The notes: generated by a model from the sequence alone, not told the origin. DNA of 64,000 nucleotides from Micropterix aruncella (GCA_944548615.1 OX155952.1:806001-870000), one strand, 5' to 3'; counted from the first letter of the stretch, positions 1 to 11,715 are shown. Numbers and translations: made by a program.

Positions 1-369
1 ATATTTTGTATTTGTTTTGTATAAACGCTGTTTGTTAACCAAAATAAATAAAACCTAATGACTATTAAAACGTCAGAGCGTCTTTTTAAAGAGTCTAAAG
101 TTCTGGACGTCAAGCAATTGTTTATTAAATATGTGATAATATTTTTTCATAAACATAAAGATAGACACGATCAATGTCAGCAAAACTGCAATACTCGGAG
201 TTCACTGAAACGACATTTCCTTATTCCTCGAGTGCAAACGACATTTACACAACAACAAGCTTTTTTCATTGAATTCCCAAATTATATAGTGATACAGAGG
301 GAAAATGGAAACACCTACAGAACAATTAAGAGTTTAAAGACAATAATAATAAACGGTTATTTGAATTAG
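1..369 (+). pseudogene. LINE 3' ORF fragment (CR1/jockey-like)
   Basis: The reading frame from 58 to 369 resembles the extreme C-terminus of a non-LTR retrotransposon ORF2: a 'SERLFKESKVLDVKQLF' stretch followed by a basic region and a hydrophobic 'FIEFPNYI' tail. It matches, at diverged level, the LINE at 35635-36455, which has 'SEQLFREFSVLDVRQTF' at the equivalent place. No reverse-transcriptase core is present because the window begins inside the element. It is a dead 3' fragment. Clade assignment is uncertain. Confidence 0.5.
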
Positions 370-519
370 GTAGGTCTAAATCTGAAAACTTAGTTTGTGA
401 AGCTTATGTGCAACGGTTGATTTTAAAAACAATATTGTATATTTATATAAATTATTATGCATATAGTCATACTATATCATAAGATATTTTTATTTATATT
501 ATTTAATATTTTTTAGAGC

Positions 520-1470
520 TGTTTGTATAATTGTATTTATATATTGTATTAAATTATAAATATATTTATACCATACAGCATTTATTATTTATTGAAATCG
601 TATTTACGTATATGCGTATTTGCCATATTGTAGTATCCTTACAAATTTAGTATTTGATTTGTATTATATTTGTGTTATTAATTTATTATAATATATTAAT
701 CAATCTTAATTAAGTACATTCATTAATTATAAAAATAAAAAGTTTTTACGTTAATTAGGCTAATTGTTACATAATTTGTATTACTTATTTTAATTAGTTA
801 CTCTGACCCGCCTAGATACAATACAATACAATCAACTACTCCAGTAGATAGGCATTCCTACACTTGGATGCGTCACAAAATTAAATGCTAAAAATGTAAT
901 TATTAAAAACATAACTATCGTGGCAGTTGTCATGGCTGTTATAATATATTCAATATTACCTACATACAAATAATCAAAATATACTGATGTGATTTAAGAG
1001 TCAGAGAGAATAATATATTAAAATAAAAATGTAAATTCTATAAACAATAATCAAAGAAAATTTATTTTATTGTCAATGCAGCAATATGCCTTCGTATTTT
1101 TATTGAAATGAATAGATGTATAATAAATTATATGAAAATTAGAATGTCAGCTATCATAATACCATTATGTTTAAAACTTTACACATTTCATTAATCTTCA
1201 ACATGGAAAATAAACTCAGAATCTTCAAACTCCCTTATACCATAGACTGGTTTTCCTACCAAATTATTTATAATTATCTTTTTAAATTGATCCTCTACAA
1301 GACTTTTCATTTGCTCTGGAATCTTATTATAGTCGGACAAATTTTGGCGAATAAAACTGTACTGTGAATTAAACTGATACGGGACAGTTTAGTCCTAGTT
1401 AGGTGGGCACTGAGAATTTGCTGCATTTTGGTGTCTAATTTAGTAACTCCGATAAGTAAATCGGAGTTAC
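520..1470 (+). repeat. Interspersed AT-rich repeat, family A, copy 1
   Basis: This A+T-rich block recurs in inverted orientation at 14640-15345 and in part at 43330-43735 (inverted) and 53575-53720. Diagnostic shared pieces are an ACTCC/GTAGATAGGCATTCC motif near 837-857, a CCCGCCTAGATAC motif near 808-820, and a short frame at 1167-1330 whose translation is mirrored at 14649-14837 (both contain MENKL.IFKLPYTI). That frame conservation may reflect ordinary nucleotide similarity rather than coding. No terminal repeats or transposase are visible, so the class is unknown. Confidence 0.6.
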
Positions 1471-1559
1471 TTATAACATTTATAACAGTTTGGCTATATG
1501 TACAAAACATAAATGAATAAAGTATGAAAAAAAACAATGCAAATTTTACGCCTTTCTAA

Positions 1560-2074
1560 ACCAATATCTACACGGCTCGGTTGAATCGGACAGTTGTATA
1601 CAAGTTTATGACGTACCACTTAATGGAGTAATTGCATATTTTCATTTATTTTTACGACATTTTCGCGTCTATTCGTACGTAGGAATAGGTGCGAAAATGT
1701 CATTATTGACGGCCTAAATGAGGTCGAGCCTAATCCCAAAGACGACAGTTCAAAATTGGTCAACTATACGTAGCTTAATTACAGATAAGTAATTTATTAC
1801 CGTAACGACTGCCTTAGTAATTTCCAAATAGAAAAACAAACTACAGCATAGCCCCGGGTGGCACAGGCTCTAGCTACGCCATTGCTACGAGTGCTACGAC
1901 GCGATGGACGCGCAGTCAAGTTGACGCTACAGTCAGACATCACGCCTACCGTTACCTTGCAAAATTGTCGAAATGGGTTTTATTTTCAGGCTGCTGATTA
2001 CGTCTGTTGACATGGGGAGGGGGGTAAGAAATCCCAAAAACGTGATTACGTATTATGTGAACGGCCCCTTATTG
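1560..2074. other. Unassigned stretch with a short hairpin and a GC-rich patch
   Basis: No gene is recognised. At 1656-1701 there is an imperfect hairpin (GACATTTTCGC pairing with GCGAAAATGTC, plus an inner TATTC/GAATA pair). From about 1850 to 1960 the base composition becomes GC-richer, with repeated 'GCTACGA'-type words, directly before the GC-rich retroposon copy at 2075. Confidence 0.4.
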
Positions 2075-2420
2075 CACAGACTTGGGAGCTAATGGGCCCT
2101 TGCTGAGTTAGCCACGAAGACCCATTTGTTCAGGGTCGGTCACACTCACGGGTCAACACCTATACGGCGGCCTCCACGCATGAAGCGCGAGCCCGGGTAA
2201 GACTCTGGCTAGTTTCCCCTAGGAGTCAATCTTCTGGCGCTCCTGGACGGTCTGCGCACTGTGCGGCGTAAGCCAATCGATTGTGCATTCTGACTAACAG
2301 TCGGGGGAGTCTGGTGTGTTTGCTGTGTTTGCTGACCTTACGACTATTGGTCTTGAAACGACCATCGACTACCCGATTCCGGCGCTATAGGCCTGAAAAA
2401 TATTGGGAATCCTCGAAATC
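2075..2420 (+). mobile_element. GC-rich retroposon-like element, partial copy 1
   Basis: Starts at the same internal boundary (GGGAGCTAATGGGCCCTTGC) as the copies at 27219 and (inverted) 42598, and runs colinear with them through the segment containing 'TCCTGGACGGTCTGCGCAC' and the 'AACAGTCGGGGGAGTCTGG' block. It then diverges near 2400. The rest of the unit is missing, so this is a truncated copy. Coding capacity is not apparent. Confidence 0.7.
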
Positions 2421-3004
2421 CATTTCGGATAGAGCCGCCTGCTAATTTTATTGTCAACCTGTCATCACAGACCACATGTTCAACGTTTGATTTTACGTTT
2501 TTTTTTAAAAACCACATTTTCCTTACACATGGTTCCTTAAATTTAAATGGCTTGTGCGTAAGCTCGGGTTAGAAAACGTAATTTCCATGTAATAATCCAG
2601 ACTTCGATTTTTATAACCTAAAAATTGTATTTTTTTGGTAATTCATTTCTTTTTGTTTAATATATGTAATTCTGCACTGAATTTTAATTGTTTTAGTTGC
2701 GGAAAACCTACCTCTAGGCTAGATTATTAGAAAAGTGTTAAATACCCTCCCCCTGAGATTTTGTTCAGTTTTTTTTGTAAGTCTTTTTTACTTGTTTCTT
2801 TGATTTTTTTTTAAATTTAGTTTTCCACGTTTTCCCTTTAAAAACGGGGTGGCGTCTTGTCTAAAGTTGTCTTCCAATATTTCCGTTATAAGTGTACAAG
2901 TAATTACATGTTTCTAACATTTTATGTTTTGTAAAATGAATACACATAGGGGGACATGGGAGGGAGGAATCATAATCACTAAATAAATTTAATGGGAATA
3001 CATC
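2421..3004. other. Intergenic AT-rich DNA, nothing recognised
   Basis: T-rich stretches and no supported gene, terminal repeat or RNA feature. Possibly decayed transposon sequence. Confidence 0.4.
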
Positions 3005-3480
3005 ACAGATTAAATTCTTAGCTGGCGAAATCGCTGCAATAACTGCGTATCATACCTGTTTCCATTCTAAAATGACTTATGGTATACTGATATGTGGGAA
3101 TGCCACAGACAGTTCTAGGGTTTTCATTTGACAGAAAAGTGCACTGAGAGCAATTGCAGGAGTATTGCGTGGCTGACTTTTACGTCTGAATATGTTTTAA
3201 AATGTCTACTATATGCTAAATCTAATATTAACGAACAAATGGTAAACGGGAATATGCACTCCCACAATACACGCAGACGTGATGATGTTATCCTGCCTAA
3301 AGCACGCCTTACGCAGACACAAAAGTCTTTTGGATATTTGAGCTGTAAGCTCTTTAACTAGCTACCACTCTCCACAACAAAGATGGAAAAATGGCGTTTA
3401 AAATATTTATTAAATCAAAGCTGTAATCCACACACGCTTTCTATAAGCTGGGTGATTTTTTTGAGCATGCAAATTCTTTC
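3005..3480 (+). pseudogene. LINE ORF2 C-terminal remnant
   Basis: Translating around the in-frame stops gives 'YHTCFHSKMTYGILICGN' near 3050-3100, a typical end of the reverse-transcriptase thumb ('.hS.l.YGi..WGn'). It is followed by 'QKSALRAIAG' and, in the frame 3128-3361, a C-terminal 'NMHSHNTRRRDDVILPKARL' and 'KSFGYLSCKLFN' segment, as in CR1/jockey-like elements. At least one internal stop near 3130 and several substitutions break the frame. It is a non-functional 5'-truncated copy. Confidence 0.65.
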
Positions 3481-4220
3481 AAATGGGAATAACATTAATA
3501 TGTAACTTTCAGGTACCTCATTTTAGTTTTTATTGTTTAATAATAATATTATGAATTAAATATTTAATATGTAGATTACAATGTTTAACGTAACATACCT
3601 GACCATATACATACATTGTTTTTTCCAATTTTGTTTTGATACTTTCTATTGTGTGATTATTTTTTGTATAGAGTGCCTAAGATGACTATTAATATTCTTA
3701 TAATAAATATTTATTTTATATGTATACTCATGTAGGTACCTACATGGATTCAGCTCTACTTTTTTTTTATTTGTCTGCCGTGTAAAGCCGACTTTAGTCA
3801 GCGCTATTGTCAAATTAATATTTCTGCTTTAATAGTTTTATATCTACATATAATTAATATATTACTAGCAACTGACGAATTCCAATATGCGATAATTAAC
3901 TTTAATTGATAATTCATGCTTTTATTGTATATTATGAATGAATAAATAGAATACTGAATACTGAATACATACATGTTGTTTTAAAATATGCATGAATACA
4001 TAGTATTATTGTTATATTGCAATTACAATGACATTTTAACACCGCCATTAATTATTGCTTTCTTGAGAGCGACACATGACGTGTTAGATACTTACGTCAA
4101 TATCGCCGAGCATTACAAATCTTATATACAAATTTCGAGTACCTATTACAAATTTAACTGGGCTGACAGAATGTTCTCTGGCGGTAAGGTGCTCATTTTG
4201 ATCTGCTTTCTGTAAAATTT
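3481..4220. other. AT-rich LINE 3' flank and unassigned DNA
   Basis: Probably the 3' UTR and decayed tail of the preceding LINE. It contains a perfect 18 bp palindrome (CATGTAGGTACCTACATG, about 3729-3746) and the tail-like 'GAATGAATAAATAGAATACTGAATACTGAATAC' region near 3935-3965. No gene is supported. Confidence 0.35.
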
Positions 4221-5240
4221 TTGAAAGTTGCTTTCCTCTTCTTAATATTTCTTCCGTTGGAAGACCCTCGATCCAGTTCTGCGAGGCGACTGTGCTGCGC
4301 GGGGTGGCATCAATACCTTATAAATAGTCGTCAAAATAAATCTTCTTCCTCTTCTTATTTTTTCAATAACTCTGCTTTGAGTAGGGTAACTAAGATTACG
4401 GATCTGGGTGTTACACTCGACTCTAAACTGCTATTTGATTCCCACATCGACAGTATTGTTGCGAAAGCGTTTACAGCCCTGGGATTTATTATGCGATCCA
4501 GCGAACACTTCAATAACATAAAAACCATAAAAAATCTATTGTGCTTACGTCCGCAGTCATCTTGAATATGCATCCCAGTTATGGAACCCTTGTTACGAGG
4601 AGTACGCATCGAGAATAGAGGCCATCCAAAGAAAATGTCTGCACTACTTAGAATATAAATGTCGTATACGTGATCCAGACTACTATTATCTTTGTATCCG
4701 CCAACATTTGCTGTCATTGGCTTTGCGATGAAACATAGCTGACATCTCACTTTTACTACGAATTTTAAATGGCTCGATTGATTGTCCTGAACTACTATCT
4801 AAAATATCTCTCCGCACTCCTAGTCGGGCACTTAGAAATAGGGCACTCCTTCTTGTACCTGGCTTTAAAACCAAATACAGGCGTAATTCTTATTTTATAA
4901 GGGTATGCGAAACTTTCAACACCCTGAATGCTGACATTGATATTGACCCCTTTTTCACGAATATATCTATATCAGTATCTACTATAAGAAAGCAGGTTGT
5001 AGGGCGATTTTGTGATGACCAGGCTTAGCATTTTCTTCTTTTATTACAGTTGTCAACATGTTTTCTACTGTACAATTTAGTATCTTCCTGTTTAATATCT
5101 TCTTTATGCGTAATATCAGTTTTAAATTCACGGTATTATTATTGTCATCATCAGTGATAACTTGTAAATGGCTCAAAGCTTCCTAGTTTTGTTCACTACA
5201 AAATTATTGGCTGTAAGTTATCCTTAAGAAAATAAAATAA
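4221..5240 (+). pseudogene. LINE ORF2 fragment, RT thumb to C-terminus (CR1/jockey-like)
   Basis: The frame 4221-4565 encodes 'ITDLGVTLDSKLLFDSHID', the post-catalytic RT segment of many non-LTR elements. Continuing in another frame (4560-5030) one reads 'LEYASQLWNPCYEEYASRIE', then 'IQRKCLHYLEYKC' and a C-terminal tail close to that of the LINE at 18040-18720. An A-rich (AAATAAAATAAA) tail follows near 5228-5245. The frame is broken near 4560 and by further lesions, and the RT catalytic YxDD box is upstream of the truncation, so it is absent. It lies in the same family group as 18040, 21867-22380 and 59281-60220. Confidence 0.75.
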
Positions 5241-7540
5241 AATAAATGAAACAGTTTTGTGCATAATTAGTGCCGACTTGCGGAAGGTGGACGGAAGAGC
5301 TCGGTTTGACGAGTGAGTCGCGGATGGTACACGGAAAATACCATTCCAAGCAGATCAGAGCAATCGATCCAACCTGTCAACAACTTGTAGGAAAATACGA
5401 CATCGGCGCATTTTCTTCTTGATTGTAGTGATTGAAGCCCATGAAAAATGCTGCTTCGTTGTATTTGTGTAGGACAACAAATAGCGATATTTCAAATGTT
5501 ACAGGAAGAAATGTTAAATGCGTTCAATTCTATTTACGTGAACATTATAGCTGAGGGACCATAGGTATTTGAGAAGGATATTCGAGTTGACTGCGGACAA
5601 ATGCTTAGTACAATAGTAAGAGATAATGGCTTTCTGAGAACTAGTACGAACCCTAACGTACTATATGATTTTTTTCGTATTATTATCTATATATGAGTTA
5701 AACAATACCTTACCATCTAAAATAATTCCCCGATCCCGGATTGTATTTTTTGGTTTTCAAGAAACCACGAAGAGTAGGTACTTAGGTATAATTAAAAGTT
5801 AAAGTATTGTTTTTCCGTGTAACAGTAACGATAGCACATTTCGCAGCATTCAGGAAGAAGCATTTGAAGACATCCAATAAAGATATGGTATAGCTAGATA
5901 CATGACCGATTGACAGTCATCGCCTTAATATTATACGTTTTTCATCGGTAACTAATGCAATCTAATATAATCGACACGCCAAGGAGATAGCAGCTAATGA
6001 AGAGGAAAAAAGACAAGACCGTGGCATAATAGATACCTAAATAGATAATAAAACAAACAACAGTATACCTAAAAGAACAGACGTTTAAATAACAAACGAA
6101 TTGTTGATTCGAATTCCACCGAAGGACAACAAATTGTCTCGACTGATAACAGCACAAAGAAACAAAATTTATCGTGTGATAAGGAGGGTCAGAGATACAC
6201 TTCGAGCGAAGCAAGTGTACATAAATACTAAATAGGTGCCTATTGATGAATGAGTAATGATCTTTCGGACGATTCACTTTATAAGAAGAGCTTGTGGCCT
6301 GTGCCCATCAGGGCCGTATATAGGATTTGTAGATCCCTAGGATGAACCTGAGGTCGTACTAGAAGTATTTTTTTTAAATTAACCAGAATAAACACATTCA
6401 CAGCAAATAAATATTTATTTCTTTAAATTTGTAGAGATTTTACTATAATTTAGTATTTAATGAATTTATTAGAATTGATAATCATTAACACCCGAATTTA
6501 TAGTCGAGTATTGGTCAATACTTCAGTCAATACTTGGTCAATACTTTAATCATACCTGAGCACCAGTTTTCGTTTCATAGTCGAGTCCGAGACGGCGAGT
6601 AGTTCGGTGCCAAATATCGGACCGCCTCTACTTGAGTATTACTTCGAGAAGTCAGACGCCATTTTCGCTCGTTGCGGTTTTCTGTGAATTTCGATGTTAT
6701 CTCACTTTATTATAGACCTCTTGAATTGCTTTTTTGTTCTGATTTTTTTCCTGTTGAATTGAAAACTTGTATTTGGAAAATTTTAAAACCTGCCTGATTA
6801 ACGACGATTTGAATTATGCTTATTTTGCCATATAAAAACGTATATATACATATTTAAAAAAAACACATAGTGAGATTCATGTCTGTTTTCAAAAATATGC
6901 AAAAATCAGTATTTCTGTTTCAAAATAAATAAGATATTATAATTTTAAGTAATCATGCATATGCAAGATAAAAAAGGAATATAAAGAACGAAAAAACTTT
7001 ACTTATATTTACCTATTTCAAATACAGTACTTTCTCTTATAATCGGACTCAAAACGAAAGTATGACATACATTTAGTCGCTTATTGGTTTGCGCCTAAAC
7101 TTCATACTATTGAAGCTACTTATAATATTTTGATGAATTGTAATATCACTTCAATGCTGAGCAAAGCCTATAAATCTGGTTTCTAATATGGAGGCTCGAA
7201 GCCTGGTCAACTTATATTTTGAACTTATATTTTGAAAATGATCTTTCTCTACAGCTGTTTGTGGCCATAAGTATATCCGCTTAGAGCGATCTCGATATAA
7301 GGAAAGAATTCTTTGATTTTTTTTCTAGGAGAAGCTTATACAACCACCTCCCATACTATTGCATTTTTCACTTTCTTTATCATCTTTTTGAAAAGCGTGT
7401 TAAAAAACTTTTTTTGTGGTGCGGGCCCATTGGCTGCAGCCTAAGCTTTGCGTAAATACAGCCCTGGTGCCCATATAGAAAAAAAAACGGTTAAATAAGA
7501 TTGAAGATATAAAGCGTCATATTTTAACTTCCATGTTCAA
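5241..7540. other. Unassigned region without recognisable genes
   Basis: No long supported reading frame; the 111-codon frame at 5942-6277 on the minus strand has no recognisable domain. The stretch 5618-5745 is repeated with moderate divergence at 8521-8640 (GATAATGGCTTTCT... then TATATATGAGTTAAA.AATA), so it is interspersed repeat DNA. The rest shows nothing I can name. Confidence 0.45.
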
Positions 7541-7990
7541 GCCAGTGACTTTTTACCACCCCCCCCCCCACCCCCCTTCTACCCTGACCCCCTCTTTGGT
7601 AAATGAGCCTCTCACAAACGTCGCGCAAAAGTCCAAAAGCAGTTTCCTACCAAGCGGAGGTGGATTGCCCTGCACTACGCTTTTGGTGAATGGACGCTCA
7701 AGCTTGATATTAGATTTTATTATACCTGTAATAAAAAAAGGTTTTTACTCTAATAAAACTACTAGATAAAAATCGTTTTTGCTTTTGGAAGTGTGCTGGG
7801 TGCGGGCAAGCAAGTTCTGGAATATGACAGCGCATGCCGGTTGCATTAAAATTGACCGAGATAATCTATGGTAACTTAGATCCAAACATAGAGACCACGA
7901 AGTTTACCAATAGGGTTTCGTTTTTACCCGTTGATACGGAACCCTAATTCAACTTGTCAACAAAACCTACAACAAAAAGTCAAAGAGTAA
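7541..7990. other. Poly-C tract and flanking unassigned DNA
   Basis: A pyrimidine run dominated by C at about 7556-7595, followed by ordinary unique-looking DNA. A similar C-rich block occurs at 60685-60800. No gene is visible. Confidence 0.4.
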
Positions 7991-8527
7991 GGGCTCTATT
8001 CCACCGAGACACCATGGTGGCGCAACCAGTCGCCGCCACCAACAAAATGTATACAGCTCTATGGAGGGTAACTCACTTGGTGTCCGCTTGGTTGCGCAAC
8101 CGTTTTGGCGGCGTGACCAACACGGACGCGTACACAGATTATTACTGGCAGCGCCACCACACTGGTCGCGCCACTATTAATTAGTATAGCGCTGTATGGC
8201 GGGTCACTCACTCGGCCGCCAGTCGCGCTGCCACTGCTCGTCTTTCGCATGCGTACACTGATGTTTTCGATATGTTTGTTTAGTTGCAGCGTACGCTACG
8301 ATGGATAATTTCTATACAGAAAAGTTTATTATCGAAATTCAAAGCAGACCACCTAATTGAGATAGGTAGTTCCTAGCCGGATTTTTCTAATAGAGATTTG
8401 AAAATAAATGTCGCGATTCTGGTGTCTATCTGGTGTCCAATCTGGTGTCTCGATTTGGTTGCTCAAAGACATCACGGTTGCGGGACTAGTTGCGCCACCA
8501 TGGTGTCCTGGTGGAATAGGGCTCTAA
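7991..8527. mobile_element. MITE-like element with ~40 bp terminal inverted repeats
   Basis: The left end (CTATTCCACCGAGACACCATGGTGGCGCAAC) is mirrored at the right end, where GTTGCGCCACCATGG lies near 8489-8503 and CCTGGTGGAATAG near 8508-8520. The terminal five bases differ slightly between the ends. The interior is GC-richer than the flanks, repeats the CGCGCC/GGTTGCGC words and has no transposase. The downstream flank (8528-8640) is a relative of 5622-5745, so the element probably inserted into an older repeat. The superfamily cannot be assigned because the target duplication is not clear. Confidence 0.65.
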
Positions 8528-9190
8528 TAGATAATGGCTTTCTAAAAACTGTTTTGAAGTTCGAAGTACGAACCGATCTATATATGAGTTAAATAATAAC
8601 TTACTAACTAAAATAACTCCTAGATCCATTATTACATATCATTTTCTTAAACATATATATTAGAATGTAGTGTTTATTCATATATTTGTAAATATTATTA
8701 CTTATTTTCCACTTAAATTTATTGTATGTAATGTAAAGTTTACTTTATTTTTAGCCCTTAGTTGCATACATATATATTTATTTTTTCTACTTTAAATTTT
8801 ACTTTAATTTGTGTAAACAACACATTTGTTAGATTTAGAAATATTTTAAAATTGATCACCTTCGTCAGTTCGCGAGTTACAAAAATACAGTTGGTATAAC
8901 ACAGCACAGCCAGAGACAGGCCTTCTAGGTCTAGTTGGTTGTGCGATTTCGCCTCATTCGGATATGCTAGCATATTTATATGCATAGAGCGATGTTTTTC
9001 GCTATAATAATGTTTGTTCTTAATTATTCCTCATGTATAACAGTATGCATGTCCTTGTATTTTTTTGTTCTTGTACGTTATAAATAAATAAATAAAATAA
9101 ATACCTAAATAAATAAATTGTCCACAAAATCTACAACAAAAGGTCAACGATCTGATGGAATCATAACATTAGTCACCGGGTTTGTTGATA
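8528..9190. other. AT-rich repeat-derived DNA, no gene
   Basis: 8528-8640 is the copy of the 5618-5745 repeat. The rest is AT-rich and ends in (AAATAAAT)n around 9082-9118, resembling a retroposon tail. The word 'CTACAACAAAAGGTCAACGA' near 9130 also occurs in the left flank of the inverted-repeat element at about 7965. Nothing else is recognised. Confidence 0.4.
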
Positions 9191-9965
9191 GTTATGAGAT
9201 GAGATGATAAGAAAGGTCATCAATATATGTTCTTCGCTGAAGAGGCTTCGTGGCTTCGCAATCTACCACTCTTTGTTCCTCCCACTCCTTCACCATGACG
9301 ATGCCGCCTTCCACGATCTGACAGAAGAGCTGGCTACCAAGGCTGGCACAGAACATCTGTGTCCGCTTCATTTATGGCCTCAGAAAATATGACCATATCA
9401 CGGAGTACCGAAGTAGACTGCAGAGGCTTACCACCAGGAAGACGAGCTGTTATATAGTATGTGTTATCTGCCTGTTATATAGAATATTCGTATATAAAAT
9501 CCTCGCGAATGGCGTGCCGCTTTATCTCGCCGAAAGGTTCACCGCTCTATCGGCGCATGGCGCATCCCTGGTAACAGCAGCGAGTTTTCTTTTACTCCTT
9601 CTCCGTGGACGCTGCACGACTCTGCAATGCTTTACCAAATAATGTCAAAACAGCTCCTAGCATCACCACGTTCAAAGCCAGGCTCAAAGAGCAAGTAAAC
9701 CTAAAACAATAACTTAACTCCCCCCCCCCCCCCTTTATTTCCTTCGTCTCCTTCATTCCCTCTGGGTCTTTATTTAATTTTATTATTATTATTTTTTTAA
9801 TCATATTTTTTCTAGTTTTCCGTATATTTTATCATTTTAATTTTAATTTTGTGTAGCCAACGCAAAACTTGTAATATACATCTAATCTATAGGTTAGCCG
9901 TTAGCTGTTTGATAGATGTGGCCGTAAGGCAATTAGCTCGCCTGTTTTATTGAAAATAAAGTTTT
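9191..9965 (+). pseudogene. LINE ORF2 C-terminal fragment with poly-C 3' UTR
   Basis: Translation around 9340-9720 reads 'NICVRFIYGLRKYDHITEY', then 'RIFVYKILANGVPLYLAERF' and finally 'TTFKARLKEQVNLKQ' before a stop at about 9712. These are the fingerprints of a CR1/jockey-like LINE C-terminus. The minus-strand fragment at 29850-30080 has the same 'RFIFGIRKYEQVSEYRTRL' signature. A run of about 14 C follows the stop directly, and the element seems to end in AATAAAGTTTTATTATTATAAT near 9955. The frame is disrupted around 9450. Confidence 0.7.
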
Positions 9966-10162
9966 ATTATTATAATTTTATTTCTGTTATTATAATGTAC
10001 TGTATTTATACGAAATTCTTGACTAATTAGAATTTAAGATTTTTTTTATTTATACCAATCATATTTACTCAACTATGCATTTCGTCGCACTCTTATTGCC
10101 GTATTGGACTTGGTATTTATGCAGTTTAGCAAACTCTTCTATATCAAATATGTTGTAATAAC
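9966..10162. other. AT-rich spacer, nothing recognised
   Basis: Short AT-rich spacer between a LINE tail and the Penelope-like element. Confidence 0.4.
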
Positions 10163-10816
10163 ATTATAAATAGGATAGAAAACGAATTTACCGCGTGAAA
10201 TTTGTAGGACCCGACGTTTCGGTGACGTTGCAGCCGCCGTTGTCTAGGGTAGACTGGAGAGTTGTCAGTCCGTTGTTGACAAACGAAACGGCCCATAGCC
10301 ACGCGACTGACAGAACACATCAAAGCTGTTAAAAACGTTCAGCGAGAAAAATCGGCGATCTGCGAACATATATTGGATAGCGGAAGTAACCACTGGATGC
10401 AGTTTCAAAATCCCATTGTTCTATCCAAGGAACAATTCTACTTTCCTCGCATGATCCGGGAAGCCATTGAAATAAGAAGAACTCCGAACTTCAATAGAGA
10501 TGACGGCTACAAACTCTCTTCTACGTGGAACCCTCTTCTTAAAATGTTCCCGCCGCCGAACGCCGAACGCAAAGACGTAAAACAGGATACAGTGAGTGTT
10601 GTGTGCAAGACGGATTTTAAAAATTCCCGCGCTCCGAGCCCGGCCCCTCACCACCGTTATAACCTACGCAGTGGCGGCAGCGGTTTGCGGCCTACCCGCA
10701 AAACAACGGACTGACAACTCTCCAGTCTACCCTAGACAACGGCGGCTGCAACGTCACCGAAACGTCGGGTCCTACAAATTTCACGCGGTAAATTCGTTTT
10801 CTATCCTATTTATAAT
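10163..10816 (+). mobile_element. Penelope-like fragment between 115 bp inverted repeats
   Basis: The flanks 10163-10277 and 10702-10816 are inverted copies that I read as identical over 115 bp. Between them, on the + strand, lies the C-terminal half of a GIY-YIG endonuclease-like domain (see separate entry). Penelope-like elements end with a GIY-YIG domain and often carry LTR-like repeats in direct or inverted order, so this is best explained as a severely 5'-truncated copy keeping an inverted repeat pair. A foldback relative of the repeat is at 11804-11938. Confidence 0.75.
10283..10714 (+). pseudogene. GIY-YIG endonuclease C-terminal fragment of a Penelope-like element
   Basis: The open frame reads 'TRLTEHIKAVKNV', 'SAICEHILDSGSNHWMQF', 'REAIEIRRTPNFNRDDG' and 'YKLSSTWNPLL'. 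This order (R-x-x-EH, S-A-[IV]-x-EH, GH/NHW, R-EA-IEI, N-x-[ND]R-[DE]DG, L-x-x-x-W) is the known pattern of the GIY-YIG domain at the C-terminus of Penelope-like retroelements, including the catalytic glutamate in 'REAIEI'. The GIY and YIG strands and all of the reverse transcriptase are missing. An upstream in-frame TGA at about 10276 confirms that it is a fragment. The tail (aa 'SPAPHHRYNLRSG') runs into the right inverted repeat. Confidence 0.75.
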
Positions 10817-10990
10817 GTCAAACAACCGCGATAGTCTTCGATTTTATGTTGTAATAACGTCTGATTATATTCATCACACCAATTCCAAATCTGTAAAAAT
10901 CATTGATCTACCTCCATAAATTTGCGAGATATAGGCGTTTAAAAGAAGCGTCAAACACATACACTTCGATAGGTTAGGTTAGTTTAAAAA
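10817..10990. other. Spacer between repeats
   Basis: AT-rich, no feature supported. It contains a GATAGGTTAGGTTAG word near 10968-10982. Confidence 0.35.
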
Positions 10991-11715
10991 AAAAACGGTT
11001 GTCTGTAAAGTCGGTTTACTGACGATAGTTGAACGTGACAACGTCATAAGAAAATACTGATGGAATGGTTGCATTTGAAGCAGTTTCATTTAAAATTCTG
11101 ATATTGTTTATTACAAACACCCAAAAATATATGCTTTTATACTCACCGATTTGACTACAACATGTAAATGTATTATTGTATAGCAGTATAATTGTATATT
11201 TGTTTATTGTTTTTTTTTAAATTTGAAAGTTTGAAATCTCAAAACTGTTAAATAACGGTTTGAGAAGCGTTTGAGCACGCTGCGCCATCTAGCGGTAGGT
11301 AATACGTCGTAAATAAACAATATCAGCGACATTTTACCAACCGCTATAGATAGCGCATCGTAATGATAGCTTTCATACTTTTTTATTTTTTTTAAAATAA
11401 AAGTTGATTACTTCGTTGCACTTCGTTGTGCCCACAAGAAAATTGTCCGTTCAATAATAACATTCCGTATATCAAGAATACATATAAAATTATGTCAAGA
11501 ATTTAAATCAATCTAGTGATTTTCATTCGTACTATTTTAGACTGAGGTTAGTAAATAATTCTTGTCGCAACCGGTAGATGTCAGCATTTATATTGAATAA
11601 TAAATATAATAAATGGAACGCCTCAGAGCGAGGTAACGCCGCATGAGTCATGTTTTTTCGTGCGTGCAGCCGCTCCATCGAATTATAAGACGTTGTCAAG
11701 TCAAAAACAATTCTC
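10991..11715 (+). repeat. Interspersed repeat, family B, copy 1
   Basis: Both ends recur at 47749-47830 and 48001-48105 at near identity: the left end starts CGGTTGTCTGTAAAGTCGGT and the right end contains GAACGCCTCAGAGCGAGGTAACG. The two copies differ in the middle, where copy 1 is about 370 bp longer. No transposase or terminal repeat is evident, so the class is unknown. The block at 11270-11360 (CCATCTAGCGG and its near-inverse) is present only in this copy. Confidence 0.65.

Noticed and set aside
1167..1367. A conserved 66 codon frame also present at 14649-14837
   Set aside because: It lies in interspersed family A; the second copy differs at both ends and there is no domain, so coding is not supported.
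5942..6277. A 111 codon minus-strand frame with hydrophobic stretches
   Set aside because: AT-rich sequence gives Phe/Tyr/Leu-rich frames by chance; no homologue recognised.
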